Origin: Cyanobacteria bacterium FACHB-63 | GTDB taxonomy: Bacteria > Cyanobacteriota > Cyanobacteriia > Leptolyngbyales > Leptolyngbyaceae | Direction: 5' to 3' | NCBI GenBank assembly: GCA_014695255.1 | Contig: JACJNX010000060.1 | Span: 1-64,000 of the forward strand | DNA: 64,000 bases | Part shown: piece after piece, positions 17,319 to 26,310 of the stretch | How the letters are laid out: the number at the start of each line of letters is the position of its first letter | Numbering within the stretch: position 1 is the first letter of the stretch | The notes under the pieces: model-generated | What the model saw: only the letters and a program-made list of their open reading frames with translations | Databases searched by the model: none | Told to the model about the DNA's origin: nothing | Position numbers and translations under genes: made by a program

Positions 17319-18488
17319 ATGAAAGCGTTGTGCTGGCATGGTGCGCTCGATGTTCGCGTGGACAATGTTCCTGATCCGAAGATTCTGAATCCACGGGATG
17401 CGATCGTCAAAATTACATCGACCGCGATCTGTGGCTCTGATCTCCATCTCTATGATGGTTTCATTCCCACCGTGCAATCCGGTGACATTCTCGGTCACGA
17501 ATTCATGGGCGAGATTGTTGAACTCGGACCTGCGGTAAAGAATCTGAAGATCGGCGATCGTGTGGTAGTTCCGTTTACGATCGCGTGTGGCAACTGCTAT
17601 TTCTGCCAAACAGATTTGTGGTCGCTTTGTGATAACTCAAATCCAAATGCTTGGATGATTGAGCCTTTGTATGGCACTTCTCCGGCTGGATTGTTTGGAT
17701 ATTCGCATTTCTTTGGTGGCTATGCAGGCGGACAAGCTGAATATGCGCGGGTTCCGTTTGCGGATACCGGATTGTTCAAGATTCCGCCGGAACTGACCGA
17801 TGAACAAGTGCTGTTCTTGACTGACATTTTCCCAACTGGGTACATGGCAGCAGAACATTGCGATATCAAACCGGGTCATGTCGTTGCGGTTTGGGGTTGT
17901 GGTCCTGTCGGTCAGTTTGCAATTAAGAGTGCTTTTCTCTTAGGTGCAGAGCGAGTGATCGCGATCGACCGAGTGCCCGAACGTTTGGAAATGGCGAAAA
18001 CTCAGTGCGGCGCGGAAGTGCTGAACTATGAGGAAGTCGATGTCGGGGATGCGCTGAAAGAAATGACAGGCGGACGTGGACCTGATTCGGTGATTGATGC
18101 CGTGGGCTTAGAGTCACATGGAACCAGCATCGATTACTGGGCGGATCGAGTCAAGCAAGCCGCTCGGCTGGAAACCGATCGACCGATCGCGCTGCGTCAA
18201 GCGCTAGTTGCTTGTAGCAAAGGTGGAACGGTTTCGATTCCGGGTGTGTATGGGGGTTTCCTCGATAAAATTCCGATGGGAGCCGCATTTAACAAAGGGC
18301 TGACGTTCAAAATGGGACAAACCCACGTGCATCGTTATCTCAAGCCTTTGATCGAACACATTCAGCGCGGTGACATTGATCCGTCTTTTGTGATCACACA
18401 CACGCTACCTCTGGATCAAGCTCCGCATGGTTATGAGATCTTCAAACAGAAGAAAGATAACTGTATCAAAGTGGTGCTGAAGCCTTAA
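17319..18488 (+). CDS. Zinc-dependent alcohol dehydrogenase, copy 2
   Basis: A 389-residue paralogue of the gene at 15745, of identical length and mostly identical by eye over the whole protein. It keeps [20 protein letters not shown], the Cys4 site [30 protein letters not shown] and the [22 protein letters not shown] block. Differences cluster around residues 110-125 and in the substrate half ([20 protein letters not shown]). It begins directly after the stop of the exported protein, with GGGAG upstream inside that gene. The tandem arrangement indicates local duplication followed by some divergence. Confidence 0.93.
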   Translation: MKALCWHGALDVRVDNVPDPKILNPRDAIVKITSTAICGSDLHLYDGFIPTVQSGDILGHEFMGEIVELGPAVKNLKIGDRVVVPFTIACGNCYFCQTDLWSLCDNSNPNAWMIEPLYGTSPAGLFGYSHFFGGYAGGQAEYARVPFADTGLFKIPPELTDEQVLFLTDIFPTGYMAAEHCDIKPGHVVAVWGCGPVGQFAIKSAFLLGAERVIAIDRVPERLEMAKTQCGAEVLNYEEVDVGDALKEMTGGRGPDSVIDAVGLESHGTSIDYWADRVKQAARLETDRPIALRQALVACSKGGTVSIPGVYGGFLDKIPMGAAFNKGLTFKMGQTHVHRYLKPLIEHIQRGDIDPSFVITHTLPLDQAPHGYEIFKQKKDNCIKVVLKP

Positions 18489-18495
18489 TAGGTGA

Positions 18496-18873
18496 TTAAT
18501 TGAGTTCGCTGCTCGATTGCGCTAACAAGCGATTGATCGCATCGAGCATTTCCGAACGGGGGCAGGGCTTTACCATGTAAGCATCTGCCCCTTGTTTTAT
18601 GCCCCAGTAGCGATCGAACTCTTCTCCTTTGGCTGAACAAAAGATGACGGGAATGTTTTGATAGTAGGTCTTGATCCAGCGACAAAGCTCGTAGCCGTTC
18701 ATTTGCGGCATGACAACATCGGTAATCACCAGGTCGGGCGGATAGTTCTGAATGGCTAAAATGGCATCAAGTCCGTTGTTTGCTACGACAACATCAAATC
18801 CGCAAAGCCGCAATTCAGTTGAAACCATTTCTCGGACGATCTCGCTATCATCAACGACTAAAACCCAACTCAT
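18496..18873 (-). CDS. Single-domain response regulator (PilH-like)
   Basis: A 125-residue CheY-type receiver. It has the acidic pair in VVDDSE, the phosphorylated Asp in DLVITDVVMPQMNG, and Lys in YMVKPC. The stretch VIFCSAKGEEFDRYWGIKQGADAYMVKP resembles PilH/TaxP-type regulators of phototaxis and type IV pili. The ATG at 18873 gives a normal receiver start; the open frame runs 60 codons further upstream without similarity. There is no output domain and no cognate kinase next to it. Confidence 0.88.
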   Translation of the reverse strand: MSWVLVVDDSEIVREMVSTELRLCGFDVVVANNGLDAILAIQNYPPDLVITDVVMPQMNGYELCRWIKTYYQNIPVIFCSAKGEEFDRYWGIKQGADAYMVKPCPRSEMLDAINRLLAQSSSELN

Positions 18874-19035
18874 CGCAATCTCGACTTTCAATCTAGTATC
18901 CATCTTTACATTGAAAGTTTCGCAGATACTTATGCGTTTTCCGAGAGAAATAGATGAAGATCTAATGAACTTTAGCAGCGATCGCCCGCAAACGAATGCG
19001 TCATACCAAGTCTCTAAATACTTGCTATATCTCCC

Positions 19036-19065
19036 CGTAGAGACACGATTCATCGCGTCTCTACG
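19036..19065. repeat. Inverted repeat with GTAGAGAC arms
   Basis: The arms CGTAGAGACACGAT and ATCGCGTCTCTACG pair with one mismatch. The core resembles the palindrome at 60208-60227 (AGACGCGATT/AATCGCGTCT). It lies in the spacer between the response regulator and the aldo/keto reductase and could end transcription or be a dispersed repeat. Confidence 0.6.
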
Positions 19066-19096
19066 AGGGCACTAAGCTACTGAGGATGCTGATCTA

Positions 19097-20050
19097 CTAC
19101 TGATACGATCGCGTCAACAAATCAATCTGCGTCACTTCTTCTGGCTCCAACTCCCAACCGATCGCACCTGCGTTCTGTTTTGCCTGACTCGCATTTTTCG
19201 CCCCCGGAATCGGAATGACATTCCCCTGAGCAATCAACCAATTCAGGGCAACTTGCGCTGGAGTGCGATCGTGGTTTGCGCCGATTTCAGTGAGACGATC
19301 AATCACAGGCATCAGTTTTTCCAAGCCTTGACGACTAAACTTCGGATCAAGCTTTCGCGCTCCGGTGACAGAATCCGCATTTTCAGGCGTGTATTTTCCA
19401 GTAAGTAAGCCTTGTGCAAGTGGACTATACGCCAGAATTGTTACACCCAATTCTTTAGCGGTCACCAGAATTCCGTTGACTTCAATTCCCCGGTGCAGCA
19501 GAGAATAGCGTACCTGATTCACTGCTAACGGAACCCCTTTTGCCGCTAAATACCCTTGTGCCTCCCGCATTTGATCGGCGGAATAGTTGCTCACGCCGAT
19601 CGAACCAATCCTTCCTTGCTTGACTTCCTCGGCGAGTGCTTCCATCAGGGTTTTCTTACTCATGAAAAAGTCAAACGGCATATGCACCTGATACAGTGCG
19701 ACCGAACTAACTCCCAGGCGCTTAAGGCTTTCTGTCACCGCATCATGCACCGCTTGAGCATTAAACCGCCACGGCAATGGCATATATTTAGTCGCAACTT
19801 GAACAGGCTGATCAGTCTGCCGCATAAACTGACCTAAAAATTGCTCAGACTTCCCTAACCCGTAAATCTCAGCCGTATCAAAGAAAGTCACGCCCGACGC
19901 GATCGCATTTTCAAATGCCTGCTTCAAATCAGCTTCGGTGTAATCTTTGCCATAACTCCAGAACAGCGAATCGCCCCAAGCCCAAGTTCCAATACAGAGC
20001 GGTGGAACCGTCAGGTTTGTTCTGCCTAATGAAATCGATTCAGTCACCAC
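19097..20050 (-). CDS. Aldo/keto reductase
   Basis: A 317-residue NADPH-dependent oxidoreductase with a TIM barrel. The catalytic tetrad is visible: Asp and Tyr in FFDTAEIYGLG, Lys in VATKYMPLP, and His in YQVHMPFD. SIGVSNYSADQM and IPIPGAKNASQAKQN are typical AKR signatures, the latter for cofactor binding. It starts with GTG and is divergent from glyS. The substrate is not predictable. Confidence 0.93.
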   Translation of the reverse strand: MVTESISLGRTNLTVPPLCIGTWAWGDSLFWSYGKDYTEADLKQAFENAIASGVTFFDTAEIYGLGKSEQFLGQFMRQTDQPVQVATKYMPLPWRFNAQAVHDAVTESLKRLGVSSVALYQVHMPFDFFMSKKTLMEALAEEVKQGRIGSIGVSNYSADQMREAQGYLAAKGVPLAVNQVRYSLLHRGIEVNGILVTAKELGVTILAYSPLAQGLLTGKYTPENADSVTGARKLDPKFSRQGLEKLMPVIDRLTEIGANHDRTPAQVALNWLIAQGNVIPIPGAKNASQAKQNAGAIGWELEPEEVTQIDLLTRSYQ

Positions 20051-20187
20051 AAGACTTCCCCTTGTAACATTTCTTTAAGTCTAACGATGGCGATCAGTTC
20101 TGACATTCTTCTTGCGATTGACTCATCTCGATTCCCTGTCCCACGGTAAACTGGTGAAATTGATTGTTGCGATCGCGCCCCTTTGTT

Positions 20188-22329
20188 ATGCCGTCATTTT
20201 TACTCGAAGTTGGAACCGAAGAACTCCCCGCAAGCTTTGTCGATGAAGCGTTGTCACAATGGCGATCGCGCATTCCGAAACAGCTTACCGAGTTGAATTT
20301 GGCATCTGATTCGATTCAGTTTTACGGGACACCGCGACGATTGGCGATCGTGATTGAGGGATTGCCCGCGCAACAGCCGGATCAAGAAGAAGAAATCAAA
20401 GGGCCTCCCGCACAAGCCGCGTTCAAAGATGGCAAACCCACCAAAGCCGCAGAAGGATTTGCTCAAAAACAAGGAGTGTCGATCGACTCGTTTGAGATTC
20501 GTCCAACTGAAAAAGGCGAATTCATTTTTGTGAAGAAAACGATCAAAGGTCGCCCCATTTCAGAAATTCTCCCAGAACTGATTCCGCAATGGATTACGCA
20601 ACTTGAAGGGAAGCGCTTTATGCGGTGGGGCGATGGGGATTTACGGTTCTCGCGTCCGATTCGCTGGCTGGTGACGCTACTCGATCGCGAAGTCCTCCCA
20701 ATCGAGATCACAAGCAATTCGATTCAATACAAGAGCGATCGTATTTCCTGGGGTCATCGCGTTCTGTATCCCGATTCAATTTCGATTCCGAATCCAGAAT
20801 CCTATGTTTCAGCGTTAAAGTCTGCGTTTGTGGAAGTGAATCCAGACGATCGTCAAATCTTAATCAAACAGCAAGCGGAAGATGCTGCAAAACAAATCAA
20901 TGGTGTTGCCATTATTGATCCTGATTTGTTGCGCGAAGTGACTAACTTAGTGGAATATCCTTCTGCTGTCGTGGGTAAATTTGATGCAGAATTCTTAGAA
21001 CTTCCTGCAGAAGTGATCACAACCGAAATGGAAAGCCATCAGCGCTACTTCCCGGTTCGCAAATCGGATAGCCCTGAACTCTTGCCTTATTTCATTACTG
21101 CTTCCAACGGTGATCCAAAGAAAGCAGACATCATTGCAGCCGGAAATGAGCGAGTCATCCGGGCGCGACTCTCAGATGGAAAGTTTTTCTTTGATGCCGA
21201 TCGCAAACTGCCACTCGAAGCATATCTCCCCAAACTCGAAACCGTCACCTTCCAAGCAGATCTCGGATCAGTGCGATCGAAAGTCGATCGCATCATCGGA
21301 ATCGCGGCTCAAATCTGCACTCAGCTAAACGTTACCGATCGCGCCCCAGTTGAGCAAGCTGCACTTCTTTGCAAAGCCGATCTTGTCACTCAGATGGTGG
21401 GCGAATTTCCAGAGCTACAAGGTGTAATGGGGCAGAAATATGCGATCGCCTGTGGTGAATCTGAAACAGTCGCGACTGCAATCTATGAACATTACTTACC
21501 GCGTGGCGCAGGTGACGACTTGCCGCAGACTTTGGCAGGACAGATTGTGGGAATTAGCGATCGTCTCGATACCTTAGTCTGTATTTTCGGCTTAGGGTTG
21601 ATTCCCTCTGGTTCGTCTGATCCGTTTGCATTGAGACGAGCGGCAACTGCAATCGTAAATATTACTTGGGCAGCAAACCTCAAGCTTGACCTCAATCAGC
21701 TATTAGAACAGACTGTTTCTAGCTTCAGCGCGAACTATGCTCAAGTTCAGAAGCTTTCATCAGTAGATCTGCTCAAACAACTAAAAGACTTCTTCTTACA
21801 GCGCATTGAAACACTGCTAAAAGATGAGCGAGGCATCGATTACGACCTAGTAAATGCTGTTTTGGGTGAAAATGATCCAGATTACACCGCACGAGCCTTA
21901 CAGAACTTACTAGATGTGCGCGATCGAGCCGAATTTCTGCCAGCAATCCGCACCGATCAACGCCTTGCTGCTATCTACGAAACTGTCAATCGCGCTTCGC
22001 GTCTCGCAGTGCAAGGAACCCTAGATAAGCAGCAGCTTGATCCGGTTCCGGTCATTCGTCCTGAACTGTTTGAGAAGAACTCAGAGAAAGCCTTCTTTGC
22101 AGCACTTCAACAGTTAAATCAGACGATGCAAGGTCAAGCCGACTATGCCAAGCTGGTTGAAGCCTTGAGCCAAATTGCACCCACAGTCAGCGCATTCTTC
22201 GATGGTGAAGACAGCGTACTGGTGATGGACTCTAATCCTGAGATTAAACAGAATCGTTTAAACCTGTTAGGAGTGTTGCGGAACCATGCCAGAGTCTTAG
22301 CCGACTTTGGAGCGGTCGTCAAAAGCTAA
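20188..22329 (+). CDS. glyS: Glycyl-tRNA synthetase beta subunit
   Basis: A 713-residue beta chain of the alpha2-beta2 bacterial glycyl-tRNA synthetase, which needs the alpha chain GlyQ (not in this window) for aminoacylation. It begins [18 protein letters not shown], the usual family start, so ATG 20188 is preferred over a TTG 24 bp upstream. Other family blocks are [35 protein letters not shown] and [13 protein letters not shown]. The C-terminal third is the anticodon-binding helical region. Length is normal. Confidence 0.96.
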   Translation: MPSFLLEVGTEELPASFVDEALSQWRSRIPKQLTELNLASDSIQFYGTPRRLAIVIEGLPAQQPDQEEEIKGPPAQAAFKDGKPTKAAEGFAQKQGVSIDSFEIRPTEKGEFIFVKKTIKGRPISEILPELIPQWITQLEGKRFMRWGDGDLRFSRPIRWLVTLLDREVLPIEITSNSIQYKSDRISWGHRVLYPDSISIPNPESYVSALKSAFVEVNPDDRQILIKQQAEDAAKQINGVAIIDPDLLREVTNLVEYPSAVVGKFDAEFLELPAEVITTEMESHQRYFPVRKSDSPELLPYFITASNGDPKKADIIAAGNERVIRARLSDGKFFFDADRKLPLEAYLPKLETVTFQADLGSVRSKVDRIIGIAAQICTQLNVTDRAPVEQAALLCKADLVTQMVGEFPELQGVMGQKYAIACGESETVATAIYEHYLPRGAGDDLPQTLAGQIVGISDRLDTLVCIFGLGLIPSGSSDPFALRRAATAIVNITWAANLKLDLNQLLEQTVSSFSANYAQVQKLSSVDLLKQLKDFFLQRIETLLKDERGIDYDLVNAVLGENDPDYTARALQNLLDVRDRAEFLPAIRTDQRLAAIYETVNRASRLAVQGTLDKQQLDPVPVIRPELFEKNSEKAFFAALQQLNQTMQGQADYAKLVEALSQIAPTVSAFFDGEDSVLVMDSNPEIKQNRLNLLGVLRNHARVLADFGAVVKS

Positions 22330-22476
22330 CTACACAGCCAAATAATCTCTGATTAGAAACACCAATCCTTCATCAATCAAGCCTCACAGATGAAAATTCT
22401 GCAAGGCACTTACCTCTGTTGTTAGGTCGATCGTAATTGCGGGCACTGCTTTATACACACGCCTCAATCCACCACT

Positions 22477-23007
22477 ATGCCAGTTCTATCGAATTCTCAC
22501 ACTGACCCCGCTCCGATTAAACCCCCTTCTCGCATCGAAGCTTCAGTCAACGTCATGGAAACCTTAGTTGCCGAAGAAGTTACAAATCAGCTCGGCTCCC
22601 TCCCGCACAAAGTTGCTCGTCAGACGAACCCCTCTGAAGTTGCCGCTTTCGCCCTGAATCGTCTCCCAGCTTTGTATGCTACAAGCAAGCGGGGATGGCA
22701 GCGCCAGTGGAAGCGAGGCAAAGGAGAAATGCAAGCGCAAATTGCCACGGCTGTCCGTCAGGGAATCATGGCAGTTCAGCGCGACCCTCTCTATGCGGAT
22801 AGTCCTCTTGCCTTTGACAATCCCGCTGAAACAGCCCTGCAAGAACTCAGACAGCTACTCCGCTGTGAGGATCTGTCCTGGCAAAATCTACCCAGCGTCG
22901 TCAGGCTCACCTTGATGGATACGCTACGCGGCAAGATCACTTGGGCTGCACCTCAGCGCAATGAAGTCTTCGATTGGGAGAATCATCCCCATCATCAACG
23001 AAGCTAG
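22477..23007 (+). CDS. ComFB-domain protein (candidate c-di-GMP receptor)
   Basis: A 176-residue protein with a late-competence ComFB domain at about residues 20-115, recognised from NVMETLVAEEVTNQLGSLP and PSEVAAFALNRLPALYATSKRGWQRQ. Cyanobacterial ComFB-type proteins (Synechocystis ComFB, Nostoc CdgR) have been reported to bind c-di-GMP and to affect competence, motility or cell size. That applies here only by family. The C-terminal 60 residues are less conserved. A GGDEF-EAL enzyme lies about 31 kb away in the window. Confidence 0.82.
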   Translation: MPVLSNSHTDPAPIKPPSRIEASVNVMETLVAEEVTNQLGSLPHKVARQTNPSEVAAFALNRLPALYATSKRGWQRQWKRGKGEMQAQIATAVRQGIMAVQRDPLYADSPLAFDNPAETALQELRQLLRCEDLSWQNLPSVVRLTLMDTLRGKITWAAPQRNEVFDWENHPHHQRS

Positions 23008-23058
23008 CGATCGCTCTTAATTTCCTACGCCACTTGAGAACGATCGCGCCCTACGCTC

Positions 23059-24402
23059 TTAATTCAGGGGCAGTAAGATCTCAAACACGGTACCGCGTAA
23101 CTCTGACTCGATACTAGAGTAGACGCGGAACTTCCCGCCATGTCTACCTGTAACGATGCGGTAGCTCATCGCCAAACTGGTTTCTTGTGCCAAGTCTGTT
23201 GAAAACGCATTCAGTAATTGATTTTGCGTCTCGATCGACATCTCAGTAGTGCTATCAGAAATCTGAATCGAAACCCAACGCTGCCCCGATCCGTCGAGCG
23301 AACACACTTCCGTCAAAATTGTAATTTTCGGCGATTCGCAAGACTCTAGGTCACATCGAGCCGCTTGATTGAGCAGAGCATCGATCGAGCGGTTCAAAAT
23401 ATTCATGAACACTTGGCTAAGCTGACTGATAAAGCAAGGAATTGGCGGCAAATGTCCGTAATGCTTCACAATCTGAATGCTACCAGTCAGGCGGCTCTTC
23501 AACAGAAGTAACACCGAATCCAGACAATCATGTAAATTTGCGGGACGCGGATACACCTCATCAATGTGACAGAAATTTTGCAGACTATTTGCTAGTCGAG
23601 AAAGGCGTTCTGCCCCTGTCCTAATGCTTTCAAGCGTTTTCGGCAAATCTTCGCAAATGTAATCGAACTCGATCTCTTCCTTCAAATCTGTGACCTTCTG
23701 CGGAACTTGAGTCACATATTTCTCATACACCTGGATAATCTCAAGCAAACTCCGACTGTAGTCGGCGATGTGGCTCAAGTTCCCCCAGATAAAACTCACC
23801 GGATCGAGAATTTCGTGCGAAACCCCATCGACAAGCCGCCCCAAGCTTGCCATTTTCTCACTCTGCACCATTTGAAGCTGGAGGCGCTCAATTCTTACCT
23901 GCGTCTCAATTCCGCGTAATTGCCAGTACGCAATATTCAATTCGTGGACATCGAGAATGCGGTACTCATCAGAATCGAGATGCACAACGATCGGATCACT
24001 CAAGCGATCAAACGGACGACGCAATGCCTGCTGTGCTGCACTCAGAATCGGAGTATCACCGCTCAGAATCAGGGGTACAGTACGATCGTAGCTGTGCAAA
24101 ACCCGAAGCGGTTTATCAAGAAAAAGATCAATTCCGTAAGGGCGCAGCAAATATTCCAGCAGTCGGTGGCGCGGTAACATTCCCACAAAGCGCCCTTGTT
24201 CGGTTAAAATGACCCCCGGAAGTAGCGAATGCTGCTCGAAGACTTGTGCTACCTCCGTTCCCAAAATGTCTAATTCTGCCGCAAAATCATACAGAGGCAG
24301 ATCCTTCAGTGTCGATTCAAGCTGGATCGATTGCGTGTTCCCACGAGTCAAACTGGGGGCGTTCAGGTGCGATCGAGCCGTAGAGGTTGGTTTTGTAAAC
24401 AC
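23059..24402 (-). CDS. Sensor histidine kinase-like protein with CBS-like N-terminus and degenerate ATP site
   Basis: A 447-residue cytoplasmic protein. Residues 30-155 resemble a CBS-pair type sensor (LLPGVILTEQGRFVGMLPRH, ILSAAQQALRR). A dimerisation helix carries the H box in KMASLGRLVDGVSHEILDPVSF at about residue 200. The catalytic domain has an N-box-like segment (FMNILNRSIDALL), but the glycine-rich boxes are lost: the DNGPG region is ISDSTTEMS and the GLGLSI region is TSLAMSYRI. It may be inactive as a kinase or need a partner. It starts with GTG and is divergent from the ABC exporter, 87 bp away. Confidence 0.8.
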   Translation of the reverse strand: MFTKPTSTARSHLNAPSLTRGNTQSIQLESTLKDLPLYDFAAELDILGTEVAQVFEQHSLLPGVILTEQGRFVGMLPRHRLLEYLLRPYGIDLFLDKPLRVLHSYDRTVPLILSGDTPILSAAQQALRRPFDRLSDPIVVHLDSDEYRILDVHELNIAYWQLRGIETQVRIERLQLQMVQSEKMASLGRLVDGVSHEILDPVSFIWGNLSHIADYSRSLLEIIQVYEKYVTQVPQKVTDLKEEIEFDYICEDLPKTLESIRTGAERLSRLANSLQNFCHIDEVYPRPANLHDCLDSVLLLLKSRLTGSIQIVKHYGHLPPIPCFISQLSQVFMNILNRSIDALLNQAARCDLESCESPKITILTEVCSLDGSGQRWVSIQISDSTTEMSIETQNQLLNAFSTDLAQETSLAMSYRIVTGRHGGKFRVYSSIESELRGTVFEILLPLN

Positions 24403-24489
24403 AAGGGCAGTCGTCCAAGTTACAAACTTGCTGAATCTACACTGCCCAAATTTGCGTCTACTTCATCAGCCTTAACCCAACTTCCTGCT

Positions 24490-26127
24490 ATGCAATTGAT
24501 TTCTTTCTTGCTCCGGTCTTCTCCCAAATTAGTCGCGATCGCGATTTTTATGGGGCTTCTCAGTGGGGTGAGTAGTGCGGGATTAATTGCATTAATCAGT
24601 CGGGCGCTGGGTAGTCCGAACGCGGCGATCGGGCAAATTGAAGGGGCGTTTGTTGGACTGGCGCTTCTATCTCTAGTGACGAGCGTGATTTCTCAAGTGG
24701 TGCTGGTTCGTTTAGCGCAGGATGCAGTGTTTCATCTGCGATTGCAGCTAAGCCGTCAGATTCTAGCGTCTGAGCTGCGGCATCTAGAACAGCTTGGAAA
24801 CGCCCGGATGATGGCAACTTTAACCGAAGATGTGCAGGCGGTGGCAACGGCTGTTTCGTCGTTCCCGTTTCTTTGCATTGAGCTGGCAACTGTTGTTGGC
24901 TGTTTTGTATTCATCGGCTCATTGTCCTGGGTTGTGTTTGCAATGGTAATGGGCTTGTTTGTATTCACATTTTTAACTTGTCAATGGTTGCTGAATCAAG
25001 CGCGTCATCGGATGGTTAATGCGCGTGAGGATCAAGATGCTCTGTTTCGGCATTTTCAATCCATTACTGATGGCATCAAGGAGCTGAAGCTGCATTCTCC
25101 CCGCCGTCAAGTCTTCCTCAATCAAGAACTAGAAGCAACTTCAGCCTCATTTCGTCGCCATAACATTTATGCACTGATTCTGTATGGGTCTGCCGGGAGT
25201 TGGGGCAAACTGATTTTCTTCTTTGCGATCGGCTTTTTGCTGTTTGCGCTGCCTAGTCTTTTATCGATTCCGATCGAAATGCTGTCAGGCTATGTTTTGA
25301 CGTTTACTTATCTAACGTTGCCGTTGGATAAGTTGATTCTAAAGCTGCCAATTCTTAGCCAAGCGAGTGTTTCACTTCAGAAGATTGAAGCTTTGGGACT
25401 ATCACTCAAAAATCGTGCAGAAGCTGCAAATAGTCCGGCGGCGATCATGCTTACAGGTGGGAGCATTGCCCAAAGCTGGAGACAGATTGAGCTTTATGGT
25501 GTGACTCACAGTTACTATCAGTCTCAAGATACACAGTTCAAACTAGGTGACATTAATCTCACTCTAAATGCAGGCGAAATTGTGTTTATTGTAGGTGGAA
25601 ACGGTAGCGGTAAATCAACCTTAGCAAAGCTTTTAACTGGATTATACGCACCAGAATCAGGGACTATTCTGCTCGATGGCACTCCGATTACAAACGAGAA
25701 TCGAGAATGGTATCGGCAGCACTTTTCGATTGTGTTCGCTGACTTTCATCTGTTCGATCGCTTACTCGGTTTAGATGCGACAGACCAAGAAGCACAGAAC
25801 TATCTGCAACAGTTGCAATTAGACCATAAAGTTCAGGTTCGCAATGGTCAGTTTTCAACAACTGAACTTTCTCAAGGACAACGAAAGCGGCTGGCATTGT
25901 TGACCGCATATCTTGAGGATCGCCCCATCTATCTGTTTGATGAATGGGCATCGGATCAAGATCCTACGTTTCGTGAATTGTTCTACACCGAGTTCTTGCC
26001 AAAGCTAAAGCATCGGGGTAAGACTGTGTGGGTGATTAGTCATGATGATCATTACTTTGGGTGTTGCGATCGTCTGATCAAACTTGATTATGGGCAGGTT
26101 GAGTACGATCGCCGCAGTGAGTCCTGA
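24490..26127 (+). CDS. Cyclic peptide/siderophore-type ABC exporter (membrane + ATPase fusion)
   Basis: A 545-residue half transporter. Six membrane helices span about residues 1-300. The ATPase domain has Walker A GGNGSGKST, signature LSQGQRKRLALL and Walker B IYLFDEWASDQDP. The DEWA(S/A)DQDP form and the length fit the SyrD/PvdE cyclic-peptide transporter group, which exports peptides or siderophore precursors. ATG 24490 gives the usual N-terminus and avoids overlap with the divergent kinase gene. No peptide synthetase lies nearby, so the cargo is unknown. Confidence 0.9.
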   Translation: MQLISFLLRSSPKLVAIAIFMGLLSGVSSAGLIALISRALGSPNAAIGQIEGAFVGLALLSLVTSVISQVVLVRLAQDAVFHLRLQLSRQILASELRHLEQLGNARMMATLTEDVQAVATAVSSFPFLCIELATVVGCFVFIGSLSWVVFAMVMGLFVFTFLTCQWLLNQARHRMVNAREDQDALFRHFQSITDGIKELKLHSPRRQVFLNQELEATSASFRRHNIYALILYGSAGSWGKLIFFFAIGFLLFALPSLLSIPIEMLSGYVLTFTYLTLPLDKLILKLPILSQASVSLQKIEALGLSLKNRAEAANSPAAIMLTGGSIAQSWRQIELYGVTHSYYQSQDTQFKLGDINLTLNAGEIVFIVGGNGSGKSTLAKLLTGLYAPESGTILLDGTPITNENREWYRQHFSIVFADFHLFDRLLGLDATDQEAQNYLQQLQLDHKVQVRNGQFSTTELSQGQRKRLALLTAYLEDRPIYLFDEWASDQDPTFRELFYTEFLPKLKHRGKTVWVISHDDHYFGCCDRLIKLDYGQVEYDRRSES

Positions 26128-26310
26128 ATCGCAACGATCGTTCTCTACGATACAAATGTGATTCTTTTGAGAAAAATCGCCTCTAGTCGCATCAAATCAT
26201 CAGCTTTAGGGAACTCTGAGCACAGTTGCTGATTGTGATTTCGCGTCGGTTCACTGCGTTTTCTAAAACCGTGAGCCTGTACAAGTTCCTCTAGCAGATT
26301 TCCCCATTCT

